Origin: an uncultured Polaribacter sp.
GTDB taxonomy: Bacteria; Bacteroidota; Bacteroidia; Flavobacteriales; Flavobacteriaceae
NCBI GenBank assembly: GCA_943788865.1
Contig: CALSRX010000001.1
Location: 62,001-126,000, forward strand
Direction of reading: 5' to 3'
Length of the DNA: 64,000 bases
The notes under the pieces were generated by a model. The model made no database searches, was not told where the DNA came from, and saw nothing but the letters and a program-made list of their open reading frames with translations. The translations under genes were made by a program, and so were the position numbers. Of this stretch, positions 1 through 8,605 are shown piece after piece; within the stretch, counting starts at the first letter, position 1; each line of letters opens with the position of its first letter.

Positions 1-479
1 AAGGTTTCGCTAACTTTATTATTTTTGTTAGAAAAGGGTACTGTTTTTCCATCTTTATTTTCTAATACATTGCTTGTAATCCAATTAAAATTACTTTCAT
101 CCAAGCGTTTTTGTAAATCATTTGCACTCAAATCAAATTCGTGATTCCCAAAGGCTACCAAATCAAAATTCATGGCATTCATGGTTTCTACCATTTGTTT
201 TCCACGAATTCGTTCTCCGTTGTAGGTAACTGTTCCTAGTAATGACGGATTTAAAAAATCGCCTGCCATTACTAACATGGTGTTTTTATTTTCTTGTAAC
301 AATTGTTGATGTACTGTTTCTACACGTGCCATTCCGCCAAATTCTCCACCCTGAATTGGTGCTATTTCATACACATCATTAAGTTGCAAAAAAGTAAAAT
401 CGATTTTTCCATCCTCTTTAGAACAAGAAAGGAAAATGAATACGATTGCTAGATATAATACTGACTTGATTGATTTCAT
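1..479 (-). CDS. 5'-nucleotidase/UshA-type metallophosphatase lipoprotein (partial, N-terminal part)
   Basis: This is the N-terminal 159 residues of a calcineurin-like periplasmic phosphatase; the rest lies beyond the left edge. The protein starts with a short lipoprotein signal whose lipobox ends IFLSC (Cys19), so it should be anchored in an envelope membrane. Metal-binding motifs of the UshA/5'-nucleotidase family follow: LQLNDVYEI near residue 31 (this family often has D-x-N/H here), MAGDFLNPS near 71 and GNHEFD near 111. The family removes phosphate from nucleotides or splits UDP-sugars in the periplasm; substrate here is not decidable. The ATG at 477-479 is chosen because the signal peptide begins there. 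A palindromic repeat lies directly upstream. Confidence 0.85.
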   Translation of the reverse strand, partial: MKSIKSVLYLAIVFIFLSCSKEDGKIDFTFLQLNDVYEIAPIQGGEFGGMARVETVHQQLLQENKNTMLVMAGDFLNPSLLGTVTYNGERIRGKQMVETMNAMNFDLVAFGNHEFDLSANDLQKRLDESNFNWITSNVLENKDGKTVPFSNKNNKVSET

Positions 480-493
480 AGAAACTTTAATTT

Positions 494-565
494 GTCATTC
501 CTGTGCAAACAGGAATCTTTTTATTTTTATTACTTTTTTTGATTCCCACTTTCGCATGAATGACA
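494..565. repeat. Short palindromic repeat, family A (degenerate copy)
   Basis: An outer inverted pair GTCATTC / GAATGAC encloses two small hairpin arms around an AT-rich spacer. It is a mutated version of the copies at 2309-2383 and 3452-3527. It sits between the divergent-looking 5' end of the 5'-nucleotidase and the 3' end of the HMG-CoA-lyase-like gene. Confidence 0.7.
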
Positions 566-573
566 TTTCCTTA

Positions 574-1434
574 CTAATTAAATATTTTCATGGCCTCATT
601 ATAGGCACTCTCAAAACTCATAGGTTTGATACCTGTTGCTGCTTTTTCTGCTGTAAAATAAGACAGTAATTTTTCTGTGGGCATATTTCCTGTCAGCTCA
701 TCTTTTGCCATTGGGCAACCACCATAACCCATAATGGCTCCATCAAATCGATGACAACCAGCTTTAAAGGCAGCTGCAACTTTTTCTTTCCAAGTAGTTG
801 GAGTTGTATGTAAATGTGCTCCAAATTCTATGGTTGGATATTTTGGAATCAAGTTCGAAAATAAATAGTCAATTACTTCTGGTGTTGAGCTTCCAATAGT
901 ATCTGAAAGGGATAATATTTTAACGCCCATATTCGATAATTTTTCTGTCCACTCCCCTACAATATCCACATTCCAAGGATCTCCATACGGATTTCCAAAT
1001 CCCATAGATAAATAAGCAACTACTTCTTTATTTGATTTGTTAGCAATGTTTAAAATTTCATCTAAGGTTACAATAGATTCAGCAATGGTTTTGTGGGTAT
1101 TCCGCATTTGAAAGTTTTCTGAAATGGAAAACGGATAGCCTAAATACTTAATTTCTTCAAACTGAGCGGCTTCATTTGCACCACGTACATTGGCTATTAT
1201 GGCTAACAATTTACTTTGAGTAGACGACAAATCTAATTGAGAAAGTACATCGGCTGTATCTCGCATTTGAGGAATTGCCTTTGGAGATACAAAGCTACCA
1301 AAATCTATGGTATCAAAACCAACACGCAATAAGGCATTGATATAGTTTGCCTTAGCTTCTGTAGCGATAAAATGCGACTTAATGCCTTGCATGGCATCTC
1401 TTGGGCATTCTATAATTTTAATGGTCTTGCTCAT
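574..1434 (-). CDS. Hydroxymethylglutaryl-CoA lyase-type enzyme
   Basis: A DRE-TIM metallolyase of 286 residues, the usual length for HMG-CoA lyase, which splits 3-hydroxy-3-methylglutaryl-CoA into acetyl-CoA and acetoacetate in leucine breakdown. Seen in the sequence: IIECPRDAMQG at residues 7-17 (catalytic Arg-Asp pair), FGSFVSPKAIPQM near 45-57, the metal-binding stretch GAHLHTTP near 200 and the catalytic-cysteine loop YGGCPMAKDELTGNMPTE near 235. The ATG at 1434 is preferred over an upstream TTG at 1443 because homologues begin with the short lead MSKTIKIIE. It could act on a related acyl-CoA; no other leucine-pathway gene is next to it. Confidence 0.88.
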   Translation of the reverse strand: MSKTIKIIECPRDAMQGIKSHFIATEAKANYINALLRVGFDTIDFGSFVSPKAIPQMRDTADVLSQLDLSSTQSKLLAIIANVRGANEAAQFEEIKYLGYPFSISENFQMRNTHKTIAESIVTLDEILNIANKSNKEVVAYLSMGFGNPYGDPWNVDIVGEWTEKLSNMGVKILSLSDTIGSSTPEVIDYLFSNLIPKYPTIEFGAHLHTTPTTWKEKVAAAFKAGCHRFDGAIMGYGGCPMAKDELTGNMPTEKLLSYFTAEKAATGIKPMSFESAYNEAMKIFN

Positions 1435-1478
1435 GAAAACCAAAGATAACCAAAGCGTTGGATTTTAGAAATTAATTT

Positions 1479-1568
1479 AACTTGTTTCTAAACCTAAAAA
1501 AAGATAACTTCGCTAACTCTTGATATAGATCATTAAAACGTTCGATATCATTAAAGTTAGCGAAACAC
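1479..1568. repeat. attC-like hairpin, uninterrupted copy (related to 32212-32282)
   Basis: A long imperfect hairpin. The outer arms TTCGCTAACT (1509-1518) and AGTTAGCGAA (1555-1564) are perfectly complementary, and inside them TGATAT (1521-1526) pairs with ATATCA (1545-1550). The first 60 bases match 32212-32271 with few differences, including the tract TTGTTTCTAAAC, the arm TTCGCTAACT and the loop ATCATTAAAACG. It fills the gap between the LysE stop codon and the HMG-CoA-lyase start. I read it as an empty recombination-site-like hairpin; see findings. Confidence 0.75.
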
Positions 1569-2183
1569 TTATTTCAAAATAAAAATAGCAATCGCTATAA
1601 ACACCACAATTTGTAACCATTTAAAAAATAAACCTGCATTTTTATGGGTTTTTGTGTAGCTAGAAATACTACCTGCTAGTAAAGCAATGGTACTAAATAC
1701 TATAAAAGAAGTCATGATAAAAAGTCCGCCCAACACATAAAATTGGAGTACGGTAGAAATCTCTTCAGAAAATAAAAACTGTGGAAAAAAAGCCAAAAAG
1801 AAGATGGTTACTTTTGGGTTTAACACATTCATCCAGAAGCCGGTTTTAAACAACTGCATTGTCGTTTTTTGAGGTACGTTATCCGTAGAAAAAGCAATGT
1901 CAGAATTACTTCTAAATACTTGATAGGCCAAAAACAATAAATACCCTGCGCCAAAAAGTTTAATGGCAAAGAACAAGTTTTCGTTTCTCTTTAAAATTTC
2001 TGAAACTCCAAATGCCACCAACGAAGTGTGAATGATACAACCTGTCATTAATCCATAGACCGTCGCCAATCCAAATTTTTTACCATTTACAATGCTTTGT
2101 GTGAGTACAAAAATGTTATCGGGCCCAGGTGAAACTGCCAAAGCTAAGGTTGCTAGTACAAATGAAAAAAGGATTTCTATCAT
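1569..2183 (-). CDS. LysE/RhtB-family amino-acid exporter
   Basis: A 204-residue polytopic inner-membrane protein with about six hydrophobic segments, matching the size of LysE/RhtB translocators. The N-terminal signature SPGPDNIFVLTQS (residues 18-30) and the following GKKFGLATVYGLMTGC stretch are typical of the family, as is the WMNVLNPKVTIFFLAFFPQF segment in the middle. These proteins export amino acids such as lysine, threonine or homoserine lactones; the substrate cannot be told from sequence. The ATG at 2183 begins the first membrane segment. The stop codon lies within a few bases of the hairpin repeat at 1479-1568. Confidence 0.88.
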   Translation of the reverse strand: MIEILFSFVLATLALAVSPGPDNIFVLTQSIVNGKKFGLATVYGLMTGCIIHTSLVAFGVSEILKRNENLFFAIKLFGAGYLLFLAYQVFRSNSDIAFSTDNVPQKTTMQLFKTGFWMNVLNPKVTIFFLAFFPQFLFSEEISTVLQFYVLGGLFIMTSFIVFSTIALLAGSISSYTKTHKNAGLFFKWLQIVVFIAIAIFILK

Positions 2184-2194
2184 TTTTTAATTCT

Positions 2195-2266
2195 TGTCAT
2201 TGCGAATATAATGAAGCAATCTCATAATAAAAAGATTACTTCTTCATTTCATTCATCGTAATGACG
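2195..2266. repeat. Short palindromic repeat, family B
   Basis: The outer arms GTCATTGCGAA and its inexact complement ending CGTAATGAC enclose ATGAAGCAATC and GATTACTTCTTCAT arms. Sequence is distinct from family A, which lies about 40 bp further on. Single copy in the window. It occupies the gap upstream of the LysE gene. Confidence 0.6.
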
Positions 2267-2308
2267 AATTATGATTATTTTAAAATCTCTTTATTATTCT
2301 CTTTTATT

Positions 2309-2383
2309 GTCATTCCTGCGAAAGCAGGAATCCATTTTGATTATTTCTTCTATTATGAGATTCCTACCTTCGCAGGAAAGACA
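2309..2383. repeat. Short palindromic repeat, family A
   Basis: Left arm GTCATTCCTGCGAAAGCAGG is itself a hairpin (ATTCCTGC, GAAA loop, GCAGGAAT); after a 35-base AT-rich spacer a right arm carries the inverse order and ends with AAAGACA. The repeat abuts the pyrD stop codon at 2384-2386. Confidence 0.8.
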
Positions 2384-3445
2384 TTATAGTTGTTTTAGAA
2401 TTGCTTTGTTAATTTTCTTTATCAAACTCGGGCCTTCGTAGATAAAGCCTGTATAAATCTGAACCAAATCTGCACCTGCGTTGATTTTTTCTATAGCATC
2501 TTCAGCAGAATGAATGCCTCCTACTCCAATTATTGGAAATGCTTTATTTGAATTGTCTGCTAAGTATTGTATTACTCTCGTGCTTTGTGCTTTGATTGGT
2601 TGACCGCTTACACCGCCATTACCAATTTCCGCCAAACGTTCTGCAGAGGCTTTTAAATTATCTCTCGTAGTTGATGTATTAGATGCAATGACACCATCAA
2701 TTTTTGTTTCTGCTACCAGTTCAATAATTTCATCCAATTGATTATTGTTTAAATCTGGAGCGATTTTAAGTAAGATTGGTTTGAGACCTCCCGACTCCGC
2801 TTGAGGTGACAAAGTAGATAGTTCTTGATTTAAATGTTGACAAGCGGTAATCAATTCTATCAAATAAACTTTGTCATTTAGTTTTGCATGACTTCCCACG
2901 TTCGGGCAGCTCACATTCAACACAAAATAATCAACATACGGATGCAATGCTGTAAAAACTTCGCAATAATCTTGAGTATAATTTTCTGGTAAGGTAGCTG
3001 TGTTTTTTCCTAAGTTTCCACCAATAATGACTTGACCTTTGTTCTTTTTTAAATTGTTGATGGCAGCTTCAATTCCGTCATTGTTAAACCCCATTCTATT
3101 GATGATTCCTTGATCGTCTTTTAAACGAAATAACCGTTTTTTAGGATTTCCAACTTGTCCTTTAGGCGTCACCGTCCCTATTTCTATAAAACCAAAACCA
3201 AAATTTGCCAATTCGTTATAAATGACAGCGTTTTTATCAAATCCGGCAGCCAACCCAACGGGGTTTTTAAAGGTAATTCCGAACAAAGTTCTTTCCAATC
3301 GTTTGTCGTGTACTTGATACATGCTTCTGATGATTCCTGGTACAAAGGGAATTTTATGTAAGAGCTTAATAACAGAAAATGTAAAATGATGTACTTTTTC
3401 TGGGTCAAAAAGGAATAATATGGGTCTTATTAGGTTTTTGTACAT
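2384..3445 (-). CDS. pyrD: Dihydroorotate dehydrogenase (quinone type, class 2)
   Basis: A 353-residue flavoprotein that oxidises dihydroorotate to orotate in pyrimidine synthesis. The N-terminal 45 residues (helices with [14 protein letters not shown]) form the membrane-associating extension of class 2 enzymes. FMN- and substrate-binding motifs are clear: [10 protein letters not shown] near 64, [10 protein letters not shown] near 88, [10 protein letters not shown] near 114, SNTSTTR near 255 and IGVGGI near 307. Odd point: the catalytic-base loop reads LNVSCPN (near 178), with Cys where class 2 enzymes of E. coli and human have Ser; Cys is the class 1 base. Palindromic family-A repeats flank the gene on both sides. 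Confidence 0.95.
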   Translation of the reverse strand: MYKNLIRPILFLFDPEKVHHFTFSVIKLLHKIPFVPGIIRSMYQVHDKRLERTLFGITFKNPVGLAAGFDKNAVIYNELANFGFGFIEIGTVTPKGQVGNPKKRLFRLKDDQGIINRMGFNNDGIEAAINNLKKNKGQVIIGGNLGKNTATLPENYTQDYCEVFTALHPYVDYFVLNVSCPNVGSHAKLNDKVYLIELITACQHLNQELSTLSPQAESGGLKPILLKIAPDLNNNQLDEIIELVAETKIDGVIASNTSTTRDNLKASAERLAEIGNGGVSGQPIKAQSTRVIQYLADNSNKAFPIIGVGGIHSAEDAIEKINAGADLVQIYTGFIYEGPSLIKKINKAILKQL

Positions 3446-3451
3446 AATCTT

Positions 3452-3527
3452 GTCATTCCTGCGAAAGCAGGAATCCGTTTTGGTTTATTACTTCTTCTAT
3501 GAGATTCCTGCTTTCGCAGGAATGACA
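3452..3527. repeat. Short palindromic repeat, family A (best-preserved copy)
   Basis: The two arms are near-perfect inverse copies: GTCATTCCTGCGAAAGCAGG on the left and CCTGCTTTCGCAGGAATGAC on the right, with about 35 bases between. Each arm folds by itself into an 8-bp stem with a GAAA-type (or TTTC on the other strand) loop. Lies between the pyrD start and the pheT terminator. Confidence 0.85.
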
Positions 3528-3539
3528 TTTAAATTCAAA

Positions 3540-3562
3540 AAAAGCCCCAAAAAGGAGCTTTC
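3540..3562 (-). terminator. Rho-independent terminator after pheT
   Basis: On the minus strand, AAAGCTCC and GGGGCTTT pair across a T-rich loop and are followed by a T run, directly after the pheT stop codon. Confidence 0.7.
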
Positions 3563-3564
3563 TA

Positions 3565-5993
3565 TCATCTTAAAACAGCTTCTAAGTTTTTCTCAAAAGT
3601 TGCTTGTAATTTTTGCATTATTTTATCAATCTGCTTGTCTTCTAGGGTTTTGTTTTCGTCTTGCAATACAAAACTCACTGCATAAGACTTTTTCCCTTCT
3701 GGCAATTTGTCTCCTTCATAGACATCGAACAAATCAACTTCTTTCAACAAACTTTTTTCTGACTGAAAAGCCAAATTGTAAATCTCTTTAAATGTTTTGT
3801 CATTATCTAACAACAACGCCAAATCTCTTTTAACAGCTGGAAATCTTGGCAAATCTGAAACTTTAATTTTCTTGTTGCCACATAATTTTAAAACGTTATC
3901 CCACTGGATATCTGCAAACAATACTTCTTGTTTAATTCCGAATTCTTTTAAAAGCGTTCGTTTTACAACACCAACATCTACTAGCTTTATTTTTCCTAAA
4001 CTTAAGGTAATTCCTTCAGCAAAAACGTCTGATTTTACAGGAGATGTCTTAAAATTAGAAATTCCCAATCGCTCAAAAAGAGCTGTTAAAATTCCTTTTA
4101 CATAAAAGAAATCAGAATTTTGTGATGCAGTTTTCCAACTATCTTTAGTTCTATTTCCTGTAACAAAGAGCGTTAAATGCTTATCCTCTTGGTATTTTTC
4201 GTTGTATTTATGATAGGTTTTTCCGAATTCATACAACTTTAACGCATTGTTTTTTCTGTTGATATTATACGCTACAGATTCTAAACCGCTAAATAATAAG
4301 GATTGACGCATCACTTTTAAATCGCTACTCAACGGATTTAACATTTCTACATTGTGCTCTTCATTCAAACTTTCTGTTAAGCCAACATAATCTGCTTTGG
4401 TTAACGAGTTTGCCATGGTTTCGTTAAATCCTAATGAACTTAATTGATTAGCAACTATGTTTTCTATCTTGACTTCTTTATTTATATCAAAAGAAATAGA
4501 AGTATTTAATTTATGAGAAAATTCAATATTATTATATCCATAAATACGCAAAATCTCTTCAATAATATCTGCTTCACGTTGCACATCTACTCTATAAGAC
4601 GGAATGGTTAATCCCAGACCGCCTTCAGTTTCGCTACTAATTTTAATTTCTAAGGAAGCTAAAATGTTTTTAATGGTTTCTCTTGGAATCTCTTGACCAA
4701 TTAAACGATCTACATTTATATAAGATAAAAACACTTGAAAATCTTCAACTTTTTCAGGATAAAAATCCATGATATCTGAAGCTAATGTTCCATCTGCATA
4801 TTCTTCAATTAATAGAGCTGCACGTTTTAATGCATATTTTGTTAAGTTGATATCGATTCCTCTTTCAAAACGGAAAGAAGCATCGGTGTTTAGGGCGTGT
4901 CTCTTTGCAGATTTACGGATAGAAACCGGATTAAAATAAGCACTTTCTAAGAAAATACTTGTTGTGTTTTCTGTAACTCCAGAATGTATTCCTCCGAAAA
5001 CTCCTGCAATACACATCGGATTGGATTCTGCATCACAAATCATGATATCATCAGCACTCAATTCTCTTTCAACTTCATCTAAAGTTGTAAACTTTGTGCC
5101 TGCAGCTAACGTTTTAACGACAACTTTATTTCCTTTAATTTTTTGTGCATCAAAGGCATGCAAGGGTTGTCCTAATTCATGCAACACATAATTGGTAATA
5201 TCAACAATATTATTTTTTGGAGTGATTCCGATAGCTTTTAAAACGATTTTGAATCCATTCTGGTGAATCTTTCACTTCAACATCTGTAATTGAAATTCCA
5301 CAATAACGTGGCGCTAAATCTTTATCTTCTACTTCAACATCAATCTTTAATTTTCTTTCATCTACGTGGAAATCACTTACCGATGGAGAAATTAATTCGA
5401 TGTTGATATCTTGTTGCATGTAAACCTGCACGTAAATCTCTAGCCACACCAAAGTGACTCATCGCATCTGCTCGATTGGGTGTTAATCCAATTTCAAAAA
5501 CTTCGTCTTTTTCAACATTAAAAACTTCTGCACCTGGAGTTCCTGGCACTAAACTTGGATCTAAAATCATGATTCCGTCATGAGAGCTTCCAAGTCCTAA
5601 TTCATCTTCAGCACAAATCATTCCATGACTTTCTTCGCCTCTAATTTTTCCTTTTTTTATTTTAAAGCCTTCACCTTTCTCATCATATAAGGTAGTTCCT
5701 ATAGTTGCTACAGGTACTTTTTGACCCGCTGCAACATTGGGTGCACCACAAACAATTTGCACAGGTTCTCCAGAACCCAAATTTACGGTAGTTATTTTTA
5801 ACCGGTCTGCATTTGGGTGTTGTATACAAGTCAACACTTCTCCAACTACAATTCCTGCTAAACTTCCTTTTATAGATTCTTTGGTTTCAATTCCCTCTAC
5901 CTCAAGCCCTAAATCAGTTAATAATTCTCCTGCTCTTTCTGCTTCCCAGTCAATCTGTAAAAATTGTCGCAACCAATTGTAAGATATCTTCAT
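3565..5993 (-). pseudogene. pheT: Phenylalanyl-tRNA synthetase beta subunit, interrupted by two frameshifts
   Basis: The beta chain of PheRS, about 809 residues if the frames are joined, which is full family length. It starts at the ATG at 5993 (MKISYNWLRQFLQID). Segments: EMAP/tRNA-binding fold (GEVLTCIQHPNADRLKI), B3/B4 core (IGLTPNRADAMSHFGVARDL), B5 and the C-terminal anticodon-binding domain ending EKNLEAVLR. Two one-base surpluses break it: one near 5418 (after RDLRAGL, before MQQDINIE) and one near 5229-5232, in a T run after SPEWIQNR, before KAIGITPKNN. Removing one base at each place restores the protein. PheRS is essential, so sequencing error is more likely than true loss unless another copy exists. 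A terminator follows. Confidence 0.9.
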
Positions 5994-6090
5994 GTTTCTT
6001 TTGTCAAATTTCAGATGCAAATTTAAGTAAATTATCTTTATTTTAAGAGTTAAATCAGTAAGTTTATATCCTAAAACACAAACACCGTTT

Positions 6091-7293
6091 ATGAAATTTT
6101 TCTTTACATTATTACTTACTTTACTTTTAGCGTCTTGTGCAAAAAACACCAAGTTAGAATTAGGTGTTTATAGAGCTCAATTAACAGTTCAAGAAAACCA
6201 ACAATTGCCTTTTATCATGAATATTATTAATGATTCCTTAATAGAAATCTATAATGCAACAGAGGTGATAACTGTTGATGAAATTAGCTATAAAAATGAT
6301 TCAGTAATCATTAAAACTCCAGTTTTTGAAGGATATATAATAGCAAAGGTTTCAAAAAACGGCCTGAATGGTAGCTTTATAAAGGAGAGTTATGATATGA
6401 TAATTCCATTTAAAGCAATTAAAGGTTCAGAACGATTTAAACAAAATACAAATGCAAAACATACTATTTCTGGCAATTGGGAAACTGTTTTTAATACCAA
6501 TAGTACTACAAAGCGTTATCTTGCCAAAGCTGTTTTTAATCAAACCAATAATAAAGTTACAGGTACCTTTAACACTACAACAGGAGATTACAGATATTTA
6601 GAAGGGATTGTAGATGGAGATTCTTTAAAGCTATCTACTTTTGATGGTTCTCGAGCATTTTTATTTGTAGCAAAAATTACTGATTCTACAATGGTTGGTG
6701 AATTTTATTCTGGGAATCAATTGAAAAAATCATTCATTGCAAAATTGAACAATGCATATAAATTGCCTAGCACAAAAAATCTAACTTATTTAAAAGAAGG
6801 GTTTGATGCTTTAGAATTTTCTTTTCCGGATGAAAACTACAATTTTGTATCACTCTCTGATAATCGATTTCAAAATAAAGTTGTAGTTCTACAAATAATG
6901 GGAAGTTGGTGTCCGAATTGCCTAGATGAAAGTAAATTCCTTGCAAAATATTATGAGCAACATAAAAAGGAGAATATAGAAATACTTGCGCTTGCTTTTG
7001 AAGTTGCAAAAACTAAAGAACTTGCATTTAAAAGAATAAAGCGTTTACAAGAACGTATTGGAATTAAGTACCCTATACTTCTAGCTCATTTTGGCTCTGA
7101 AAACAAAATTGAAGCACATAAAAAACTACCCATGTTAAATCATATTATTTCTTTCCCAACCACTATCATTATTGACAAGAAAGGAAAAGTAAGAAAAATA
7201 CACACAGGGTTCAGTGGACCAGCAACTGGGCAAAATTATATTGATTTTAAGAATGAATTTGAAGCATATATAAACACGTTATCAAAAGAATAA
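6091..7293 (+). CDS. Lipoprotein with C-terminal thioredoxin-like (TlpA/ResA) domain
   Basis: 400 residues beginning with a lipoprotein signal, LLLASC with the lipid cysteine at residue 16. Residues 17-235 form a beta-rich region of the kind found before many Bacteroidota TlpA domains (two repeats of a fold containing ISGNWETVF and VSGTFN-like stretches). Residues about 250-395 are thioredoxin-like, with the redox motif GSWCPNC (Cys-Pro-Asn-Cys, near 272-275) and the cis-proline region SFPTTIIIDKKGKVRKI. It probably reduces or reshuffles disulfides in envelope proteins. Divergent from pheT; no SD is visible, as expected in this phylum. Confidence 0.85.
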   Translation: MKFFFTLLLTLLLASCAKNTKLELGVYRAQLTVQENQQLPFIMNIINDSLIEIYNATEVITVDEISYKNDSVIIKTPVFEGYIIAKVSKNGLNGSFIKESYDMIIPFKAIKGSERFKQNTNAKHTISGNWETVFNTNSTTKRYLAKAVFNQTNNKVTGTFNTTTGDYRYLEGIVDGDSLKLSTFDGSRAFLFVAKITDSTMVGEFYSGNQLKKSFIAKLNNAYKLPSTKNLTYLKEGFDALEFSFPDENYNFVSLSDNRFQNKVVVLQIMGSWCPNCLDESKFLAKYYEQHKKENIEILALAFEVAKTKELAFKRIKRLQERIGIKYPILLAHFGSENKIEAHKKLPMLNHIISFPTTIIIDKKGKVRKIHTGFSGPATGQNYIDFKNEFEAYINTLSKE

Positions 7294-8490
7294 TTAATCT
7301 TCTAGATCTTCTTCTGGTAATTCACGTTCATCGGAACGCACTTTGCGTGTTCCCGCATACATATCATAACGTACTAAACGACAATCTAAATCTCCATTTT
7401 TAAGTGGAATTCGTTTAGAAGTTCTCAAACCAACATGCTTCAAAGCTTCTAAGTCTGATGTGATAAACCATACTTTAGAGTCTGGGTATCCATTTTTTAA
7501 GGTGTCTCCTATTTTTTTATAAAACTCTGCTGTATCAATATTCAATCGTTCACCATACGGCGGATTGAACAAAATGGTGGTGTTCCCAAAAACTTCTTTT
7601 TTGGAGTTAAAAAAGTTGACATGATGCACCCCTATAAACTCATCTAAATTTGCATTTTCGATATTGTCTTGTGCTTTTCTAACTGCAGAGGGTGCTTTAT
7701 CAAATCCCATAATTTTAAAATGAGAACTGCGTATTTTTTTTAACAATACATCTTGAATTAAAAAGTACAAATCTTCATCATAATCTTTCCAATTTTCAAA
7801 GCCAAAGTGTTTTCTGTTGATGTTTGCCGGAATGTTATTGGCAATCATAGTTGCTTCTATTAAAATAGTTCCAGAACCACACATCGGGTCGATGAAATTT
7901 TCATCACCTGTATATCCAGAAAGCAATACCAAACCTGCCGCCAAAACCTCATTTATAGGAGCAATATTTGTGGCTGAACGATAGCCACGTTTATGCAATG
8001 AATCTCCTGAAGAATCTAAAGAAACTGTACACCAGTCTTTTTGAATGTGTACATGAATTTTTAAATCTGGATATTTTAAATCTACATTAGGTCTTCTGCT
8101 ATATTTATGTCTAAAATAATCTGCAACAGCATCTTTAGACTTTAATGTAATATAATGAGAATTTGTTGTAAAATGTTTAGAGTTTACAACCGCACCAATA
8201 GAAAAAGTTCCGTCTACATCTAGATAGTTTTCCCAGTTTATTTTTTGCAAACTTTCATATAAATCTTCTTCATCAAAAACCTTAAAAGATTTGATTGGTT
8301 TTAAGATTCTAATCGCAGTTCTTAAAGCAATATTTGCTTTATACATAAACCCTTTATCTCCTTTAAAGGAAACATTCCTAATACCTAATACAACATCTTG
8401 CGCCCCTAAATTTCTTAATTCAGTTGCCAAAACCTCTTCTAAGCCAAATATGGTGGTAGCCACCATTTTAAAATCTTTATTCATATTCAT
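7294..8490 (-). CDS. THUMP-domain class I SAM-dependent rRNA methyltransferase (RlmL N-terminal-half type)
   Basis: A 398-residue RNA methyltransferase. The N-terminal ferredoxin-like and THUMP region (about 1-155, with TTIFGLEEVLATELRNLG) leads into a Rossmann methyltransferase with GSGTILIEA (SAM loop), a FDKAPSAVRKAQDNIENA acidic strand and the catalytic NPPY motif FNPPYGERL. E. coli RlmL carries this as its N-terminal half and methylates G2445 of 23S rRNA; the same reaction is likely here. The start is taken as the ATG at 8490 (MNMNKDF) because a probable -7 element lies just upstream inside the longer reading frame. The stop directly abuts the convergent lipoprotein stop. Confidence 0.88.
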   Translation of the reverse strand: MNMNKDFKMVATTIFGLEEVLATELRNLGAQDVVLGIRNVSFKGDKGFMYKANIALRTAIRILKPIKSFKVFDEEDLYESLQKINWENYLDVDGTFSIGAVVNSKHFTTNSHYITLKSKDAVADYFRHKYSRRPNVDLKYPDLKIHVHIQKDWCTVSLDSSGDSLHKRGYRSATNIAPINEVLAAGLVLLSGYTGDENFIDPMCGSGTILIEATMIANNIPANINRKHFGFENWKDYDEDLYFLIQDVLLKKIRSSHFKIMGFDKAPSAVRKAQDNIENANLDEFIGVHHVNFFNSKKEVFGNTTILFNPPYGERLNIDTAEFYKKIGDTLKNGYPDSKVWFITSDLEALKHVGLRTSKRIPLKNGDLDCRLVRYDMYAGTRKVRSDERELPEEDLED

Positions 8491-8494
8491 ATTG

Positions 8495-8502
8495 CAAAAA
8501 TA
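8495..8502 (-). promoter_or_regulatory. Probable -7 element of the THUMP methyltransferase promoter
   Basis: TATTTTTG on the minus strand fits the Bacteroidota consensus TAnnTTTG and lies 5 bases before the ATG at 8490. No good TTG element is seen 19 bp upstream, so this is only a fair match. Confidence 0.4.
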
Positions 8503-8583
8503 CATTTTAATTTAGGATTGATTCTTGTAGAAAACGATTTTTTGAAACTCTTTAAAAAAAGGAAATTATCCTATTAAATTCTG

Positions 8584-8591
8584 TATTTTTG
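8584..8591 (+). promoter_or_regulatory. Probable -7 element for the 8606 methyltransferase gene
   Basis: TATTTTTG, consensus TAnnTTTG, ends 14 bases before the start codon. No TTG is present at the ideal 19-bp spacing. Confidence 0.45.
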
Positions 8592-8605
8592 TCAACAAAT
8601 ATACT

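Noticed and set aside
1..20. Window edge carries TTTCGCTAACTTTA, like the cassette-site arm at 1555-1568
   Set aside because: It lies inside the open frame of the 5'-nucleotidase, lacks a visible partner arm and cannot be followed beyond the edge, so I treat it as unproven.
5187..5452. Programmed frameshifting in pheT
   Set aside because: Two shifts without slippery heptamer or structure, in a gene not known for recoding; insertion errors explain it better.
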